Notes: generated by a model from the sequence alone, not told the origin. A stretch of 64,000 nucleotides of DNA from Gilliamella mensalis (GCF_900103085.1 NZ_FMWR01000005.1:48930-112929), one strand, 5' to 3'; shown: positions 42,325-51,910, counted from the first letter of the stretch. Program-made: numbers and translations.

Positions 42325-43320
42325 GTGGAAAAAAAACAAGGTCTATTATTGGTTAATTTAGGCACGCCAAGTGCGGCAACACCAGATGCAATAAAGCAGT
42401 ATTTAACCGAGTTTTTGCTCGATCGGCATGTAGTTGATTTACCTAAGCTGTTTTGGTCTCCCATTTTAAAGTATCTTGTGATACCTAAACGAGTGCCTTA
42501 TATTATTCACCATTACCAAAAAATTTGGATAAATGGCGCATCACCTTTATTACATTATAGCCAATTATTATGTGATAAGTTACAACGCCATTTACCTAAT
42601 ATCCAATGTGAATTAGCCATGACCTATGGCAAACCGGATATGCAATCTGCGTTGAACAAGCTTCAATCATGCTCAAAAATTACCGTATTGCCACTCTTTC
42701 CACAGTATTCCACAACCACAACTCTGGCAGTACTTGACAAACTTAAACAAATTATCGCCTCTGATCAAATCATCGATAACATCTGCTATATTCGTGATTA
42801 TGCTGATCATCCAAGCTATATCAATGCACTTTATCTACAAATTAAGCAGGCTTTTGAAGATCAAGGAGAGCCTGAAGTGCTCGTGCTTTCTTATCATGGT
42901 ATCCCAGAGAGTTATATTCACAAACGAAAAGAGGATTATATTAAACGTTGTGAAATGACCACGCAGTTATTAATCGAAAAATGTCGAGCAAATGGTATAA
43001 ATCGACCAATCCAAATGGCGTACCAATCCAAATTTGGTAAAGGTAAATGGGTTACACCAAGTACCAGTGACACACTACAAACACTAGCGCAAAGTGGCGT
43101 TAAAAACGTGCACGTTATCTGCCCGGGTTTCTCGGTAGATTGTATTGAAACCCTTTATGAAATTGACGAAGAAAATCGAGAACTGTTTTTTAATGCAGGC
43201 GGAAAAACGTTTTATTATATTCCCGCATTAAATGAGAGCGACTTACAGATTAGTTTAATCATAGCGTTAATCAATCATACTCAACCGCTTACATTTAAAA
43301 ATTTATACTCAAACACATAG
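42325..43320 (+). CDS. hemH: Ferrochelatase
   Basis: This 331-residue protein has LLLVNLGTPSAATPDAIKQYL, WINGASPLLHYSQ, catalytic His in LSYHGIPESY and the metal-site Glu in CIETLYEID. It inserts Fe2+ into protoporphyrin IX at the inner membrane. GTG 42325 is chosen because AAGGA is 6 nt upstream; a TTG at 42319 is too close to that site. The last codons and the stop (LYSNT-stop) fall inside a dispersed repeat, so the C-terminus looks rewritten by repeat insertion. Confidence 0.95.
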   Translation: MEKKQGLLLVNLGTPSAATPDAIKQYLTEFLLDRHVVDLPKLFWSPILKYLVIPKRVPYIIHHYQKIWINGASPLLHYSQLLCDKLQRHLPNIQCELAMTYGKPDMQSALNKLQSCSKITVLPLFPQYSTTTTLAVLDKLKQIIASDQIIDNICYIRDYADHPSYINALYLQIKQAFEDQGEPEVLVLSYHGIPESYIHKRKEDYIKRCEMTTQLLIEKCRANGINRPIQMAYQSKFGKGKWVTPSTSDTLQTLAQSGVKNVHVICPGFSVDCIETLYEIDEENRELFFNAGGKTFYYIPALNESDLQISLIIALINHTQPLTFKNLYSNT

Positions 43321-43343
43321 TTTCCTGAAACTTTTTGACAAAA
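43302..43343 (+). repeat. Dispersed 42-bp repeat, copy B, overlapping the hemH stop
   Basis: TTTATACTCAAACACATAG then TTTCCTGAAACTTTTTGACA and AAA. The stop codon of hemH (43318-43320) is within the element. Confidence 0.85.
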
Positions 43344-43515
43344 GCCATTTGACTTAAAAAGATTATACAAAGTTGATAATTGTTAACGTTCAAATGATTC
43401 AAATTTTAAATTAACAAATATTAATGCTAAATAGCTATCTATCTCCCCTATAATTTATGGCGTATGATAGGATATTATTAATAATTGAGTATCTGAGCAC
43501 TGAGGAGAAAATTAA

Positions 43516-44847
43516 GTGAAAATCATCATCATTGGCGCTCAAGCCGCAGGCGCAAGTGCTGCGGCAAAAGCCAAAAGAATGAACCCAGAGGCAACCATCC
43601 GTATTTATGAAAAATCGAATATTGTCTCGTTTGGCGCTTGTGGTTTACCCTATTTCATTGGTAACCACTTTACTGATGCCAATGAAATGATATCTCGAAC
43701 ACCAGAACAATTTCAAAAAGATGGTATTGAAATTAAAACGTTACATGAAGTCATGGCGATTGATGTTAATCAAAAAAAATTAACCATTAAAGATCACAAT
43801 ACTGGTGATTGCTTTGATGACAACTACGATAAGTTATTACTAGCGGTTGGCGCAAGTCCTGTCATGCCGGCTTTTAAAAATGGTCAGCTAAAAAACATTT
43901 TTACATTACGTGATCTGCACGATGGATTAGCAATTAAACACGTATTATCAGACCCAAATACCCAAAATGTTATTGTTGTCGGTGCTGGCTATATTGGGCT
44001 TGAAATCGCTGAATCACTGGTCGCCTTACAAAAAAAGGTTAAATTGATTCAATTGGATGACAGAATCCTTGTCGATGCGTTTGATGAACAAATTACCGAC
44101 CTAATTGAAGAAAATATTAAACAACATTGCGGCCTACACTTGCAAGAACGAGTACTTGGCTTTGAAGGCTCATACAATGTCACGCATGTAATTACCGATA
44201 AAGGACGATATCTCGCTGATATGGTTATTATTGCAACGGGAGTAAAACCAAATAGTGATATCTATAAAGATCTTGGCATCAACACACTTAAAAATGGCGC
44301 CATAATCACTAACAGCTTAGGGCAAACCAATATTACCGATATTTATGCCGCTGGCGATTGCACCGCGCTTTACCATAAAGTGAGCCATTCAATGGTATAT
44401 ATCCCGCTCGCCACAGGAGCAAACAAGCTTGGTAAAATTGTAGGCGAAAATTTAGGTGGTGGACATTGCGAATATCCCGGCACGATTGGCACTTCAGCTT
44501 TAAAAGTTTTTGATATCGAAGCAGGGCGCACTGGTTTAACCGAAAACGAAGCCAAAAAAGCCGCAATCCCCTATAAAACTGTCATGGTTAAAGATAAAAA
44601 TCACAGTAATTATGTTGCTGGGCAAACAAGTGTAACAGCAAAACTTATTTATCATGCCGATACGCGCGTGATTTTAGGTGGACAAATAGCCGGTGGACAG
44701 GGAGCGGTATTAAGAGTGAACACGTTAGCAACCGCTATATGGGCGAATGTGAAAATTGATGAATTAGCCATGATGGATTTTCTGTATGCGCCACCTTTTT
44801 CCAGACCTTGGGATATTTTAAATATTGCCGGCTCAATCGCAAAATAA
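43516..44847 (+). CDS. FAD-dependent NADH oxidase / CoA-disulfide reductase family protein
   Basis: This 443-residue flavoprotein has an N-terminal FAD loop IIIGAQAAGASAAAKA, the single redox cysteine C42 in SFGACGLPYFIG, an NAD(P) loop VVVGAGYIGLEIAE and the FAD-closing IYAAGDCTALYH, followed by the dimerisation domain. One active Cys places it with NADH oxidases and CoA-disulfide reductases rather than two-Cys reductases. GTG 43516 has GAGGAG upstream. The next gene, 93 bp downstream, is a TcyP-like symporter, which would suit a disulfide-reducing role. Confidence 0.85.
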   Translation: MKIIIIGAQAAGASAAAKAKRMNPEATIRIYEKSNIVSFGACGLPYFIGNHFTDANEMISRTPEQFQKDGIEIKTLHEVMAIDVNQKKLTIKDHNTGDCFDDNYDKLLLAVGASPVMPAFKNGQLKNIFTLRDLHDGLAIKHVLSDPNTQNVIVVGAGYIGLEIAESLVALQKKVKLIQLDDRILVDAFDEQITDLIEENIKQHCGLHLQERVLGFEGSYNVTHVITDKGRYLADMVIIATGVKPNSDIYKDLGINTLKNGAIITNSLGQTNITDIYAAGDCTALYHKVSHSMVYIPLATGANKLGKIVGENLGGGHCEYPGTIGTSALKVFDIEAGRTGLTENEAKKAAIPYKTVMVKDKNHSNYVAGQTSVTAKLIYHADTRVILGGQIAGGQGAVLRVNTLATAIWANVKIDELAMMDFLYAPPFSRPWDILNIAGSIAK

Positions 44848-44940
44848 ACAACATTAATGTATTTATAGTTAAACATCAAATCATGTGATTAAATATAGAT
44901 TGTTAACCAGATAATTGAATTATCAAAAGAGAGGCTAATT

Positions 44941-46362
44941 ATGTCAGATGCCATTTTTCAGGGGACTTTTTTTGAAAAGTTCCTAGCAATTACTCATTAT
45001 CAAACACTCATTGGTATTGGGCTACTACTCATCTGTTTTTTTGCGGTGATGAAACCGTTACAAGATAAAAAAGTCAATTTTTCAGTTCGTATGTTAGTTG
45101 GCTTAATCCTTGGTGCTGCGCTTGGTCTAGGCATTCAAGCTGTGGCTGGATTTCCTGATGCAGCGACCCTCTGGATGCAAGAAACCGCAACATGGTATGG
45201 GCTATTTGGTCGAGCATTTATCGCTTTTATCCGAATGTTAGTGATACCACTTATTTTTGTATCGATTGTTAAAGTGATTATCGACTTTTCGGGCAAAAAA
45301 AATCTACCTCAAATTGCATTTAGAGGGATTTTTTGGTTACTGTTTACAACAGCTATTGCCTGTGTCGTTGGTATTTTGCTAGCAAATCTATTTGCTTTAG
45401 GTGAAATAAGCTCAAGCCCTGTACATCAAGTCCAAGCAAAACAATACACCAATATTATTGATACCTTTATAAATCTAATCCCAAGTAATATTATTGCATC
45501 AATGGTAAATGAAAACATTGTTGGATTAGTCATCTTCTCAGCCTTAATGGGGCTTGCTGCTAATAGAATGGAAAAGAAGAATCCACAGCCTATTGAGCTC
45601 TTTAAAACATTTATCGAAGCACTTTACAAAATCGTGATGTCCATTGCGATGACAGTTATTAAATATATGCCTTACGCAGTCATTGCGTTACTGGCTCGCA
45701 CCATTATTTCTAATGGAATACCGGCCATTATTCAGGTTTCTAGCTTTGTTGCCGCCATCTATATTGCCACATTGATTATGCTAATTGTGCATATTGCCAT
45801 TGTTTCAATTCATGGTATTTCACCAACCATGTTTATCAAAAAAGCACTAGGAACATGGTTATTAGCCTTTACTAGTCGCTCATCAGTTGGCTCACTACCA
45901 ATGACTATCTCAACGTTAACCGTTCGAATGGGGGTAAATACCGGCACAGCAAATTTAGTCGGCTCACTTGGCAGCACTATGGGAATGAATGGATGTGCTG
46001 GTTTTTTCCCTGCTTTACTTGCAGTGATGGTAGCGCATATGGTTGGTATTGAGACTAATATCCAGTTTTATATTATGCTAATCATTGTAGTGGTTATTGG
46101 TTCAATCGGCATCGCTGGCATTCCCGGCACAGCAACCGTTGCTGCAACCGTTGTTTTATCTGGTATGGGGATGGCCGAATACTTCCCATTAATTGGGATG
46201 GTTTTAGCTGTTGATCCAATTATTGATATGGCAAGAACTTTAGCCAATGTATCTGGCGCTATGACAGCGGCTGTGGCAACTGATCGTGAAATTGGCCTTA
46301 TGGATATGGCTGTGTATAACGATCCTAATATCACTCTGGAAAATGATCAGTCAGAAGTTTGA
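44941..46362 (+). CDS. Dicarboxylate/amino acid:cation symporter, TcyP-like
   Basis: This 473-residue DAACS-family transporter has eight or more membrane segments, and reentrant-loop motifs LLAFTSRSSVGSLPMTIS (serine-rich), NLVGSLGSTMGMNGCAGFFPALLAVM and VLAVDPIIDMARTLANVSGAM. The N-terminal layout with early TM helices and the GSTMGMNGC loop resembles TcyP/YdjN cystine symporters more than GltP. Cystine is the best guess for substrate; it is inference. Confidence 0.82.
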   Translation: MSDAIFQGTFFEKFLAITHYQTLIGIGLLLICFFAVMKPLQDKKVNFSVRMLVGLILGAALGLGIQAVAGFPDAATLWMQETATWYGLFGRAFIAFIRMLVIPLIFVSIVKVIIDFSGKKNLPQIAFRGIFWLLFTTAIACVVGILLANLFALGEISSSPVHQVQAKQYTNIIDTFINLIPSNIIASMVNENIVGLVIFSALMGLAANRMEKKNPQPIELFKTFIEALYKIVMSIAMTVIKYMPYAVIALLARTIISNGIPAIIQVSSFVAAIYIATLIMLIVHIAIVSIHGISPTMFIKKALGTWLLAFTSRSSVGSLPMTISTLTVRMGVNTGTANLVGSLGSTMGMNGCAGFFPALLAVMVAHMVGIETNIQFYIMLIIVVVIGSIGIAGIPGTATVAATVVLSGMGMAEYFPLIGMVLAVDPIIDMARTLANVSGAMTAAVATDREIGLMDMAVYNDPNITLENDQSEV

Positions 46363-46612
46363 TACTAGTAGCTGTAACCATTAAAAATAGTCAAAAAATT
46401 TAGGATAAAAATTAGTTTTGGTTCAGTTAGGTTTTGGACGTTTTATCCTTTGGGTATTGTAAAAGATTAGTGTCTTTTTCCGATGAAAATTTATCAGACA
46501 ATGAATTGATTTTATTTAATTTTATAGTAATTTTTGTTTTAGATTTTTATATTGAATGAGAAAGACCTTGTTGATGTTCAGCTACAAAAGCACATTCCCT
46601 GCCAATGTCGCC

Positions 46613-46647
46613 AGACAGGTTGCCCCATCAAACTGGGCAACCTGTCT
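46613..46647. repeat. Long perfect hairpin
   Basis: A 13-bp GC-rich stem AGACAGGTTGCCC/GGGCAACCTGTCT with a 9-nt loop, between the converging symporter gene and the surface-protein gene. TTTG follows on the plus strand. It could be a bidirectional terminator. Otherwise the 347-bp gap holds nothing clear. Confidence 0.5.
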
Positions 46648-46709
46648 TTGACTACTTAATTTAAAGGTACATGATCTTGTCTGAGGTTCAAGAATTAAAC
46701 GCTAAAAAT

Positions 46710-48263
46710 TTAAGGGTAGACACACATTCCGTATGCGGTTTCATTAGAATTTCTAGTTTTTACCTGACCTCCAACCGCGGTAACAACGAGCTTTTTACCA
46801 TCTACTACATCGCTTGTCCAATATGCATTATCAGAAGGTAAACCTACTAAATCCATGTATTCTGTCATGTAACCCCACTCGCTAAGCAAGCCGCCACCAA
46901 TTCGTCGATGGTAATGGTTTCCAGCCGATGATGGTTTAGCGCTTTGGCAACTGCTGTGCAGACTAGAACAGTTTGCGTTGGTGACATCTTTCACCTGCAT
47001 AACCCTATAACCTAATGTGTTACACCAGTTTTCATGTGAAGAGAATAAACTAAATCGGCTTCCGCGATTGACAAACCACTTTTGCAATTCAAATCCATAT
47101 TTAATCACTGATTTGCCACTGCTATCGTAACCGACTAATTCAAATTTCTGAGGTAAGTCTGGTTTGCTAATTCCGTTTCGATTTCCATTCGCCTTTGGAC
47201 CGGTTAGTGTGATTCGCACACTGCTACCTGCCGCATTGGGCTTCATTTTGGCGGTTATACCTGCATTAGTGATAGCAGGCCAAGTGAGTCGATCACTACC
47301 TTCTATGTATAAATCAAAGAATATACCATTAATGCCAGTGTTCGGGAAGTTACTAGATGCGATAAAGCCTTTGTCTGGATTCCACATACCTTCTGGACCT
47401 GCGAACTGATTTACGTCTAACCTTAGATCGCCCGCCTTAATGTAGCAGACTTTAGGAGTTAAGACTGGAGTGATAAAGTAACTTACTGTACTTTCGCCGA
47501 AAGTGCTGCTATTAGGCACGCCATATTGTGTTTTTAACATGCCACCAGTACTACTTAATACCACTTTATAAGGTGCTCCACAAATATCTAAGACATGGCT
47601 GCGACTAACTTTTTGGTTATATCTATCTGTGAAGCTAATACTTAAGCTACCAGTTGCAGTTACACCATTTTCTCCCAGTCCATCACCATCATCATCACCC
47701 CAGAAGTTATAGGAGGAATTAATTAGTTCTTTTAATTCTATTGAGTCTTTTGATGCTGGCACAAACATGCCAACATTAGCTAAAGTTTCTTCTGCATTGG
47801 GTAAGACTATCGGGTTTTTCGCAGTTGAAGTATTGGTTGCCGGTGTAATAGTTGTGCCATCGGATAACGTGATACCTAACAGCTCTTCGGTAGTGGTGGC
47901 TTTAGTTTTACCACCATCAAACGTTAAATACGGCGCCGAACCCTGAATTGTATTTGCCGTAAAGGCAGATAACGCCTGTGTATTTAATGGATACGACAAT
48001 AGTACCAATGGCACTAAAATAAAAAAGGCTGCCGATAGCGATAATGAAGTTAAGGTGGATAAGCAAGGTTGTGAACGTTTAGTTAATTGTAATCGCTGAA
48101 TTAAACCACAGCATAGCCACTTGTTGACACTTATTAACCAGAATTTACGACAATATTGTGCGTATCTATTCAATAAGTTGAGGATAAAAATAATACCTAA
48201 TAGGTACTTAGACATATTTGAAGCAAAATATTGCCACATTTGATAGCTAAAGTTGTACTGCAT
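46710..48263 (-). CDS. Large exported/surface protein with C-terminal lectin-like end
   Basis: This 517-residue protein has an unusual N-terminus: about 70 basic and hydrophobic residues including LLGIIFILNLL (about 21-31), then a second long hydrophobic segment SLSLSAAFFILVPLVLLSY (about 73-91) with a possible cleavage after NTQA. The mature part has an EF-hand-like DDDGDGLGENG near 190-200, six or more cysteines, and a C-terminus YWTSD...YGMCVYP like the C-type-lectin-like end of invasin-type adhesins. AGGAT precedes the ATG. It is probably a cell-surface adhesin; I cannot name the family. Confidence 0.65.
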   Translation of the reverse strand: MQYNFSYQMWQYFASNMSKYLLGIIFILNLLNRYAQYCRKFWLISVNKWLCCGLIQRLQLTKRSQPCLSTLTSLSLSAAFFILVPLVLLSYPLNTQALSAFTANTIQGSAPYLTFDGGKTKATTTEELLGITLSDGTTITPATNTSTAKNPIVLPNAEETLANVGMFVPASKDSIELKELINSSYNFWGDDDGDGLGENGVTATGSLSISFTDRYNQKVSRSHVLDICGAPYKVVLSSTGGMLKTQYGVPNSSTFGESTVSYFITPVLTPKVCYIKAGDLRLDVNQFAGPEGMWNPDKGFIASSNFPNTGINGIFFDLYIEGSDRLTWPAITNAGITAKMKPNAAGSSVRITLTGPKANGNRNGISKPDLPQKFELVGYDSSGKSVIKYGFELQKWFVNRGSRFSLFSSHENWCNTLGYRVMQVKDVTNANCSSLHSSCQSAKPSSAGNHYHRRIGGGLLSEWGYMTEYMDLVGLPSDNAYWTSDVVDGKKLVVTAVGGQVKTRNSNETAYGMCVYP

Positions 48264-48704
48264 AACATCCTATATATCAAGTTTTTTTTCTTGATAAATC
48301 TTTTTTTTATAGTTTTTAACCCAAAAAATGAGCTGAATTATTTGTGTGCTTGGCAGTATAGCGTTTAAAAAAAAATTAGCTACCCTTTTGTCTAAAATTT
48401 TTGTAAAAAAACTTAAAATCATGTATAAAAATTAAAAATTATGTATAAAAATTTGCAATTAAATGGCAAAAACTTGTTAACATTCTATGTCAATTTGATT
48501 CAAATTTTTTAATAATCGAAAACAAGCACAACCAATAAAATAAGAATAGTTAACTATTTATACTACCAAGATACCTTATCAAGCATCAAATAACCTTACG
48601 TCAATTGAATATAAAACAAAAAAATTAGCCTAGTTTTCTGCTTGAGATTTGTACTAGAGATGGGTAGGTATATGACCAACAAATAGAATAAAAATTATAC
48701 GAAT
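48264..48704. other. AT-rich gap upstream of the surface-protein gene
   Basis: About 440 bp of very AT-rich DNA with short direct repeats of ATGTATAAAAATT near 48420-48455. No gene is seen. It probably carries the promoter of the surface-protein gene. Confidence 0.4.
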
Positions 48705-48732
48705 AAAAAAGGACGCAGTTTGCGTCTTTTTT
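48705..48732. terminator. Terminator of galU
   Basis: AAAAAAG-GACGCA/TGCGTC-TTTTTT hairpin with a GTT loop and T-runs on both strands, 23 bp after the galU stop. Confidence 0.75.
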
Positions 48733-48754
48733 ATTATTGTTTAATTTGTTAAAA

Positions 48755-49669
48755 CTAAAGCGTCTTTAACCAGGCTTTAACATCGTTACCTAAGATTTTG
48801 TGGCGCATTGCGTATTGTACAAAGGTTTGTATATAACCGAGTTTATTACCACAGTCATGGCTACAGCCTTTTATGCAATAAGCATCAACACAATCTTCTT
48901 CAAGCAACATGGCAATTGCATCAGTTAATTGAATTTCCCCCCCTGTACCTAATGGGGTTTTGGCAAGTAGAGGCCAAATTTTTTCAGATAGAACATAACG
49001 CCCAACCACAGATTGATTTGATGGCGCTTCTTCAACTGATGGCTTTTCAACAATACTATACATTTGTGCAACATTACCAGCGGATAACGTTTCCCCACGA
49101 CAATCGACAATACCATAAGAAGAAACCAATTCTTTCTGCACTGGCTCAACCATAATTTGGCTATGTTTGGTTTCATTATAATTGTTGATCATTGCAGCTA
49201 AATTATCGCAGGTCAGATCGCTTTCGTACTCATCAATAATCACATCGGGTAAAACGACAGCAAAGGGCTCATCACCCACTAAAGGATAAGCACATAATAC
49301 CGCATGACCTAGTCCTTTAGCCAAACCTTGGCGAACGCTGGTTATTGTGACATGTTTAGGTAAAATACATTGTACTTCTTGTAATAACTGACGTTTAACA
49401 CGTGCTTCTAACATAGCTTCCAATTCAAAACTAGTATCGAAATGGTTTTCAATTGAATTTTTCGATGAATGAGTCACAAAAATAATTTCAGTGATGCCTG
49501 CTGCTATACACTCTTTAACTACATATTGGATAAGTGGCTTGTCAACAACCGGTAGCATCTCCTTTGGAATAGCTTTAGTGGCGGGTAACATGCGTGTACC
49601 CAAACCAGCAACGGGGATAACCGCTTTTTTTATTTTTCTACTCGCTGAACTTTCTAAATTTGATGTCAT
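48755..49669 (-). CDS. galU: UTP-glucose-1-phosphate uridylyltransferase
   Basis: This 304-residue nucleotidyltransferase has the N-terminal signature [38 protein letters not shown] for metal binding, and [15 protein letters not shown]. It makes UDP-glucose for LPS core and other glycans. It stands alone, with a terminator downstream. Confidence 0.96.
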   Translation of the reverse strand: MTSNLESSASRKIKKAVIPVAGLGTRMLPATKAIPKEMLPVVDKPLIQYVVKECIAAGITEIIFVTHSSKNSIENHFDTSFELEAMLEARVKRQLLQEVQCILPKHVTITSVRQGLAKGLGHAVLCAYPLVGDEPFAVVLPDVIIDEYESDLTCDNLAAMINNYNETKHSQIMVEPVQKELVSSYGIVDCRGETLSAGNVAQMYSIVEKPSVEEAPSNQSVVGRYVLSEKIWPLLAKTPLGTGGEIQLTDAIAMLLEEDCVDAYCIKGCSHDCGNKLGYIQTFVQYAMRHKILGNDVKAWLKTL

Positions 49670-49795
49670 CTTCTTTCCTTAAAATAAATTAACTAATAAT
49701 GGCGCTTGTAATCATTTCACTATCGCGCCCATTAACGAATATATTTTTGACTCACACTGACTTTGCTATATAAATGATTCAGTCATTTTTTATGA

Positions 49796-49972
49796 CTATT
49801 TAATAATCGATAAATCATTAGATTCGATTAGTAAAGAATTATCCCTATCTTTGGCAAAAGAATCAATAGCGATATAAACGATTTGGCAATTCTGTAACAC
49901 GGCTTGAGGTACCACTAATTTGGGTTCACAAAAATGTTTATTTGGGATAATCTGGCACCAAAATTTAATCAA
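49796..49972 (-). pseudogene. Possible gene remnant (58 codons)
   Basis: In the gap 49670-50266 one minus-strand frame stays open for 58 codons from a TTG, reading LIKFWCQIIPNKHFCEP then VVPQAVLQNCQIVYIAIDSF to SNDLSIIK. The residue mix looks coding, but there is no good start or RBS. A perfect palindrome GCACAAT-GA-ATTGTGC lies just upstream at 49993-50008. I do not recognise it; a small real gene or a C-terminal relic are both possible. Confidence 0.3.
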
Positions 49973-49992
49973 TTAATTTATTTTTTATTTTG

Positions 49993-50008
49993 GCACAATG
50001 AATTGTGC
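49993..50008. promoter_or_regulatory. Perfect 16-bp palindrome
   Basis: GCACAATGAATTGTGC, two 7-base arms with a 2-base centre, 21 bp before the small ORF ending at 49796. It has the size and symmetry of an operator for a dimeric regulator. Confidence 0.35.
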
Positions 50009-50134
50009 AAATATTATCCTTCTCAGCTTTGGATAATATAAACACGCTGATAACTTTGTATATTTGATGGAAGTGTATGCAATAAAAATTCAACACCGGT
50101 TAAGTTTGGATACTACTAAATCTCCATCGTTAAA

Positions 50135-50165
50135 GGTGCAGTTCAAAACTTTAATGAACCGCACC
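50135..50165 (-). terminator. Hairpin downstream of the entericidin gene
   Basis: GGTGCAGTTC/GAACCGCACC (one mismatch) with TTT following on the minus strand, about 100 bp after the entericidin stop. Confidence 0.5.
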
Positions 50166-50266
50166 CAACAAGTAAAATAGCGTAACAAAAGACAAAACAC
50201 CTAATATTTTTAATCTAAAATAGTTAAAACGCTAAAAAAATATTAGTAGACAAACTATAACTTTAG

Positions 50267-50416
50267 TTACATTTTATCACTGACTTTTTCAGCTGTATGT
50301 GAAATGACCTTTCCACCAGATTCAACATCTTGACCAACACCTTTAACAGTGTTACATCCAACAACAAGTGTTGTCATCGCAATACCAAATATCAACATTA
50401 ACATTTTATGGAACAT
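50267..50416 (-). CDS. Entericidin-type small lipoprotein
   Basis: This 49-residue protein starts MFHKMLMLIFGIAMTTLVVG and the lipobox cysteine is C21; the mature part is NTVKGVGQDVESGGKVISHT and a short charged end. This is the EcnA/EcnB pattern (CNTxxGxGxDVxxxGxxI). E. coli has an EcnA antidote and EcnB toxin pair; only one gene is present here and I cannot say which it represents. AAGGAG lies 8 nt before the ATG. It follows tyrB on the same strand by 26 bp. Confidence 0.9.
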   Translation of the reverse strand: MFHKMLMLIFGIAMTTLVVGCNTVKGVGQDVESGGKVISHTAEKVSDKM

Positions 50417-50442
50417 ACAATATACTCCTTTTAGTAATATGA

Positions 50443-51636
50443 TTATTTTAATGCAGCAAATGCTTCTGCCACACGGTAGATATTATGGTGATTTAAACCC
50501 GCTACACACATCCTTCCACTGCCCACCAAATAAACAGCAAAATTATCTTTCAATTGTGTAACTTGCTCTTTACTAAAACCGGTATAACTGAACATGCCTC
50601 GCTGTTTAACCAAATAATCAAAATTACAGTTAGGTGCAGCAGTTTTTAATAATTCAACCAACATTGTACGCATAGTTACAATGCGATTTCTCATTGATTC
50701 GACTTCTTTAAACCATTGCGCTTTAAGCTCTGGATGATTTAATACATAACTCACCAATTGCGCACCATAAGCTGCTGGGCTTGAATAATTCTGGCGAACG
50801 GTGGCTTGTAACTGCCCTAATACGCAGGCAGCGACGTCACTGTTATCGCATAAAACGGATAATCCCCCAACACGTTCACCATAGAGTGAAAATGTTTTCG
50901 AAAATGAGTTACTGACAAATCCACACAATCCTGTATCTGCCATTTTGCGAATCGCATAGGCATCATCGTCAATACTTTCGCCAAAACCTTGATAAGCAAT
51001 ATCCATAAATGGAATAAGATCACGGGCCTTTAACACCTCGATCACTTTATCCCACTGCGTATGTGTTAAATCAGCTCCAGTTGGGTTATGGCAGCAAGGA
51101 TGAAGTAATACAATGCTTTTAGCAGGTAGTTGATTTAATGTTTCAAGCATTGCTTCAAATTTTACGCCACAAGTTTGCTCATCAAAATAGGGATATTTGT
51201 TTACCTTAAGCCCGGCACCGCTAAAAATAGCGATATGATTTTCCCATGTTGGATCGCTGACCCATACTTCGGATTTTGGAAAATAACGAAATAAAAAATC
51301 AGCCCCTATTTTAAGAGCACCTGAACCACCTAACGTTTGTATCGTTGCGATACGTTTATCTTTATAAGCGGAATGATCTTCACCAAATAATAGAGACTGA
51401 ATTGATTGACAATACGTTGGCAAGCCACTCATTGGCAAATACAGTTGTGCACCTTGGTTGAGATGATAAATATCATCACGAGCAGTTTTTATACACTGCA
51501 ATTGGGGAACCACGCTGTTGTCATCATAATAATAACCAATACTTAAATTCGTTTTATTATCTCGGCTATCATTCATAAACTCAGCGACTAACGATAAAAT
51601 GGGATCCCCTGCATACGATTCTACTTTTTCAAACAT
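50443..51636 (-). CDS. tyrB: Aromatic-amino-acid aminotransferase TyrB
   Basis: This 397-residue PLP enzyme has exactly the length of E. coli TyrB and the same N-terminus pattern [14 protein letters not shown]. Other matches are [43 protein letters not shown], and the PLP lysine in [16 protein letters not shown]. It performs the last step of tyrosine and phenylalanine synthesis. ATG 51636 is preferred to an in-frame GTG two codons earlier. No clear TyrR box was found upstream, unlike aroF. Confidence 0.94.
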   Translation of the reverse strand: MFEKVESYAGDPILSLVAEFMNDSRDNKTNLSIGYYYDDNSVVPQLQCIKTARDDIYHLNQGAQLYLPMSGLPTYCQSIQSLLFGEDHSAYKDKRIATIQTLGGSGALKIGADFLFRYFPKSEVWVSDPTWENHIAIFSGAGLKVNKYPYFDEQTCGVKFEAMLETLNQLPAKSIVLLHPCCHNPTGADLTHTQWDKVIEVLKARDLIPFMDIAYQGFGESIDDDAYAIRKMADTGLCGFVSNSFSKTFSLYGERVGGLSVLCDNSDVAACVLGQLQATVRQNYSSPAAYGAQLVSYVLNHPELKAQWFKEVESMRNRIVTMRTMLVELLKTAAPNCNFDYLVKQRGMFSYTGFSKEQVTQLKDNFAVYLVGSGRMCVAGLNHHNIYRVAEAFAALK

Positions 51637-51830
51637 GTTCACAATCCATTTGGCACAAAAAACAACAATAAATATTTGTAGATTATTACACCAACTTTAT
51701 TGGCAATCAATCATTAAATAACAGTTTAACAATAAATAATTAATTTAATTTTTGGTTAAAAAATGGCTGTATTTTTGATAGTAAAAAGTAATAGATGAGA
51801 TAACTAAAAGTATAATGTGTTTTAACCCAC

Positions 51831-51876
51831 TTTTTTATACTAAAACGTAGGGTTTCCTGAAACTTTTTGACAAAAA
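51831..51876 (+). repeat. Dispersed 42-bp repeat, copy C
   Basis: TTTTTTATACTAAAACGTAG then GGTTTCCTGAAACTTTTTGA and CAAAAA. It abuts the ridA terminator stem and supplies its T-tract on the minus strand. Confidence 0.85.
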
Positions 51877-51897
51877 TTAGCACCTTTTGGTGCTAAT
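51872..51897 (-). terminator. Rho-independent terminator of ridA
   Basis: 9-bp stem ATTAGCACC/GGTGCTAAT, four-base loop, then TTTTTGTC on the minus strand, 14 bp after the ridA stop. The T-run comes from repeat copy C. Confidence 0.8.
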
Positions 51898-51910
51898 CAG
51901 GTAAGCAAAT

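Noticed and set aside
46441..46558. 42-codon open frame in the gap after the symporter gene
   Set aside because: No start codon or RBS, and frames of this length are expected by chance in such AT-rich DNA.
51643..51830. TyrR box before tyrB
   Set aside because: A TGTAAT...TACA run is present but the spacing does not fit the 18-bp TyrR element.
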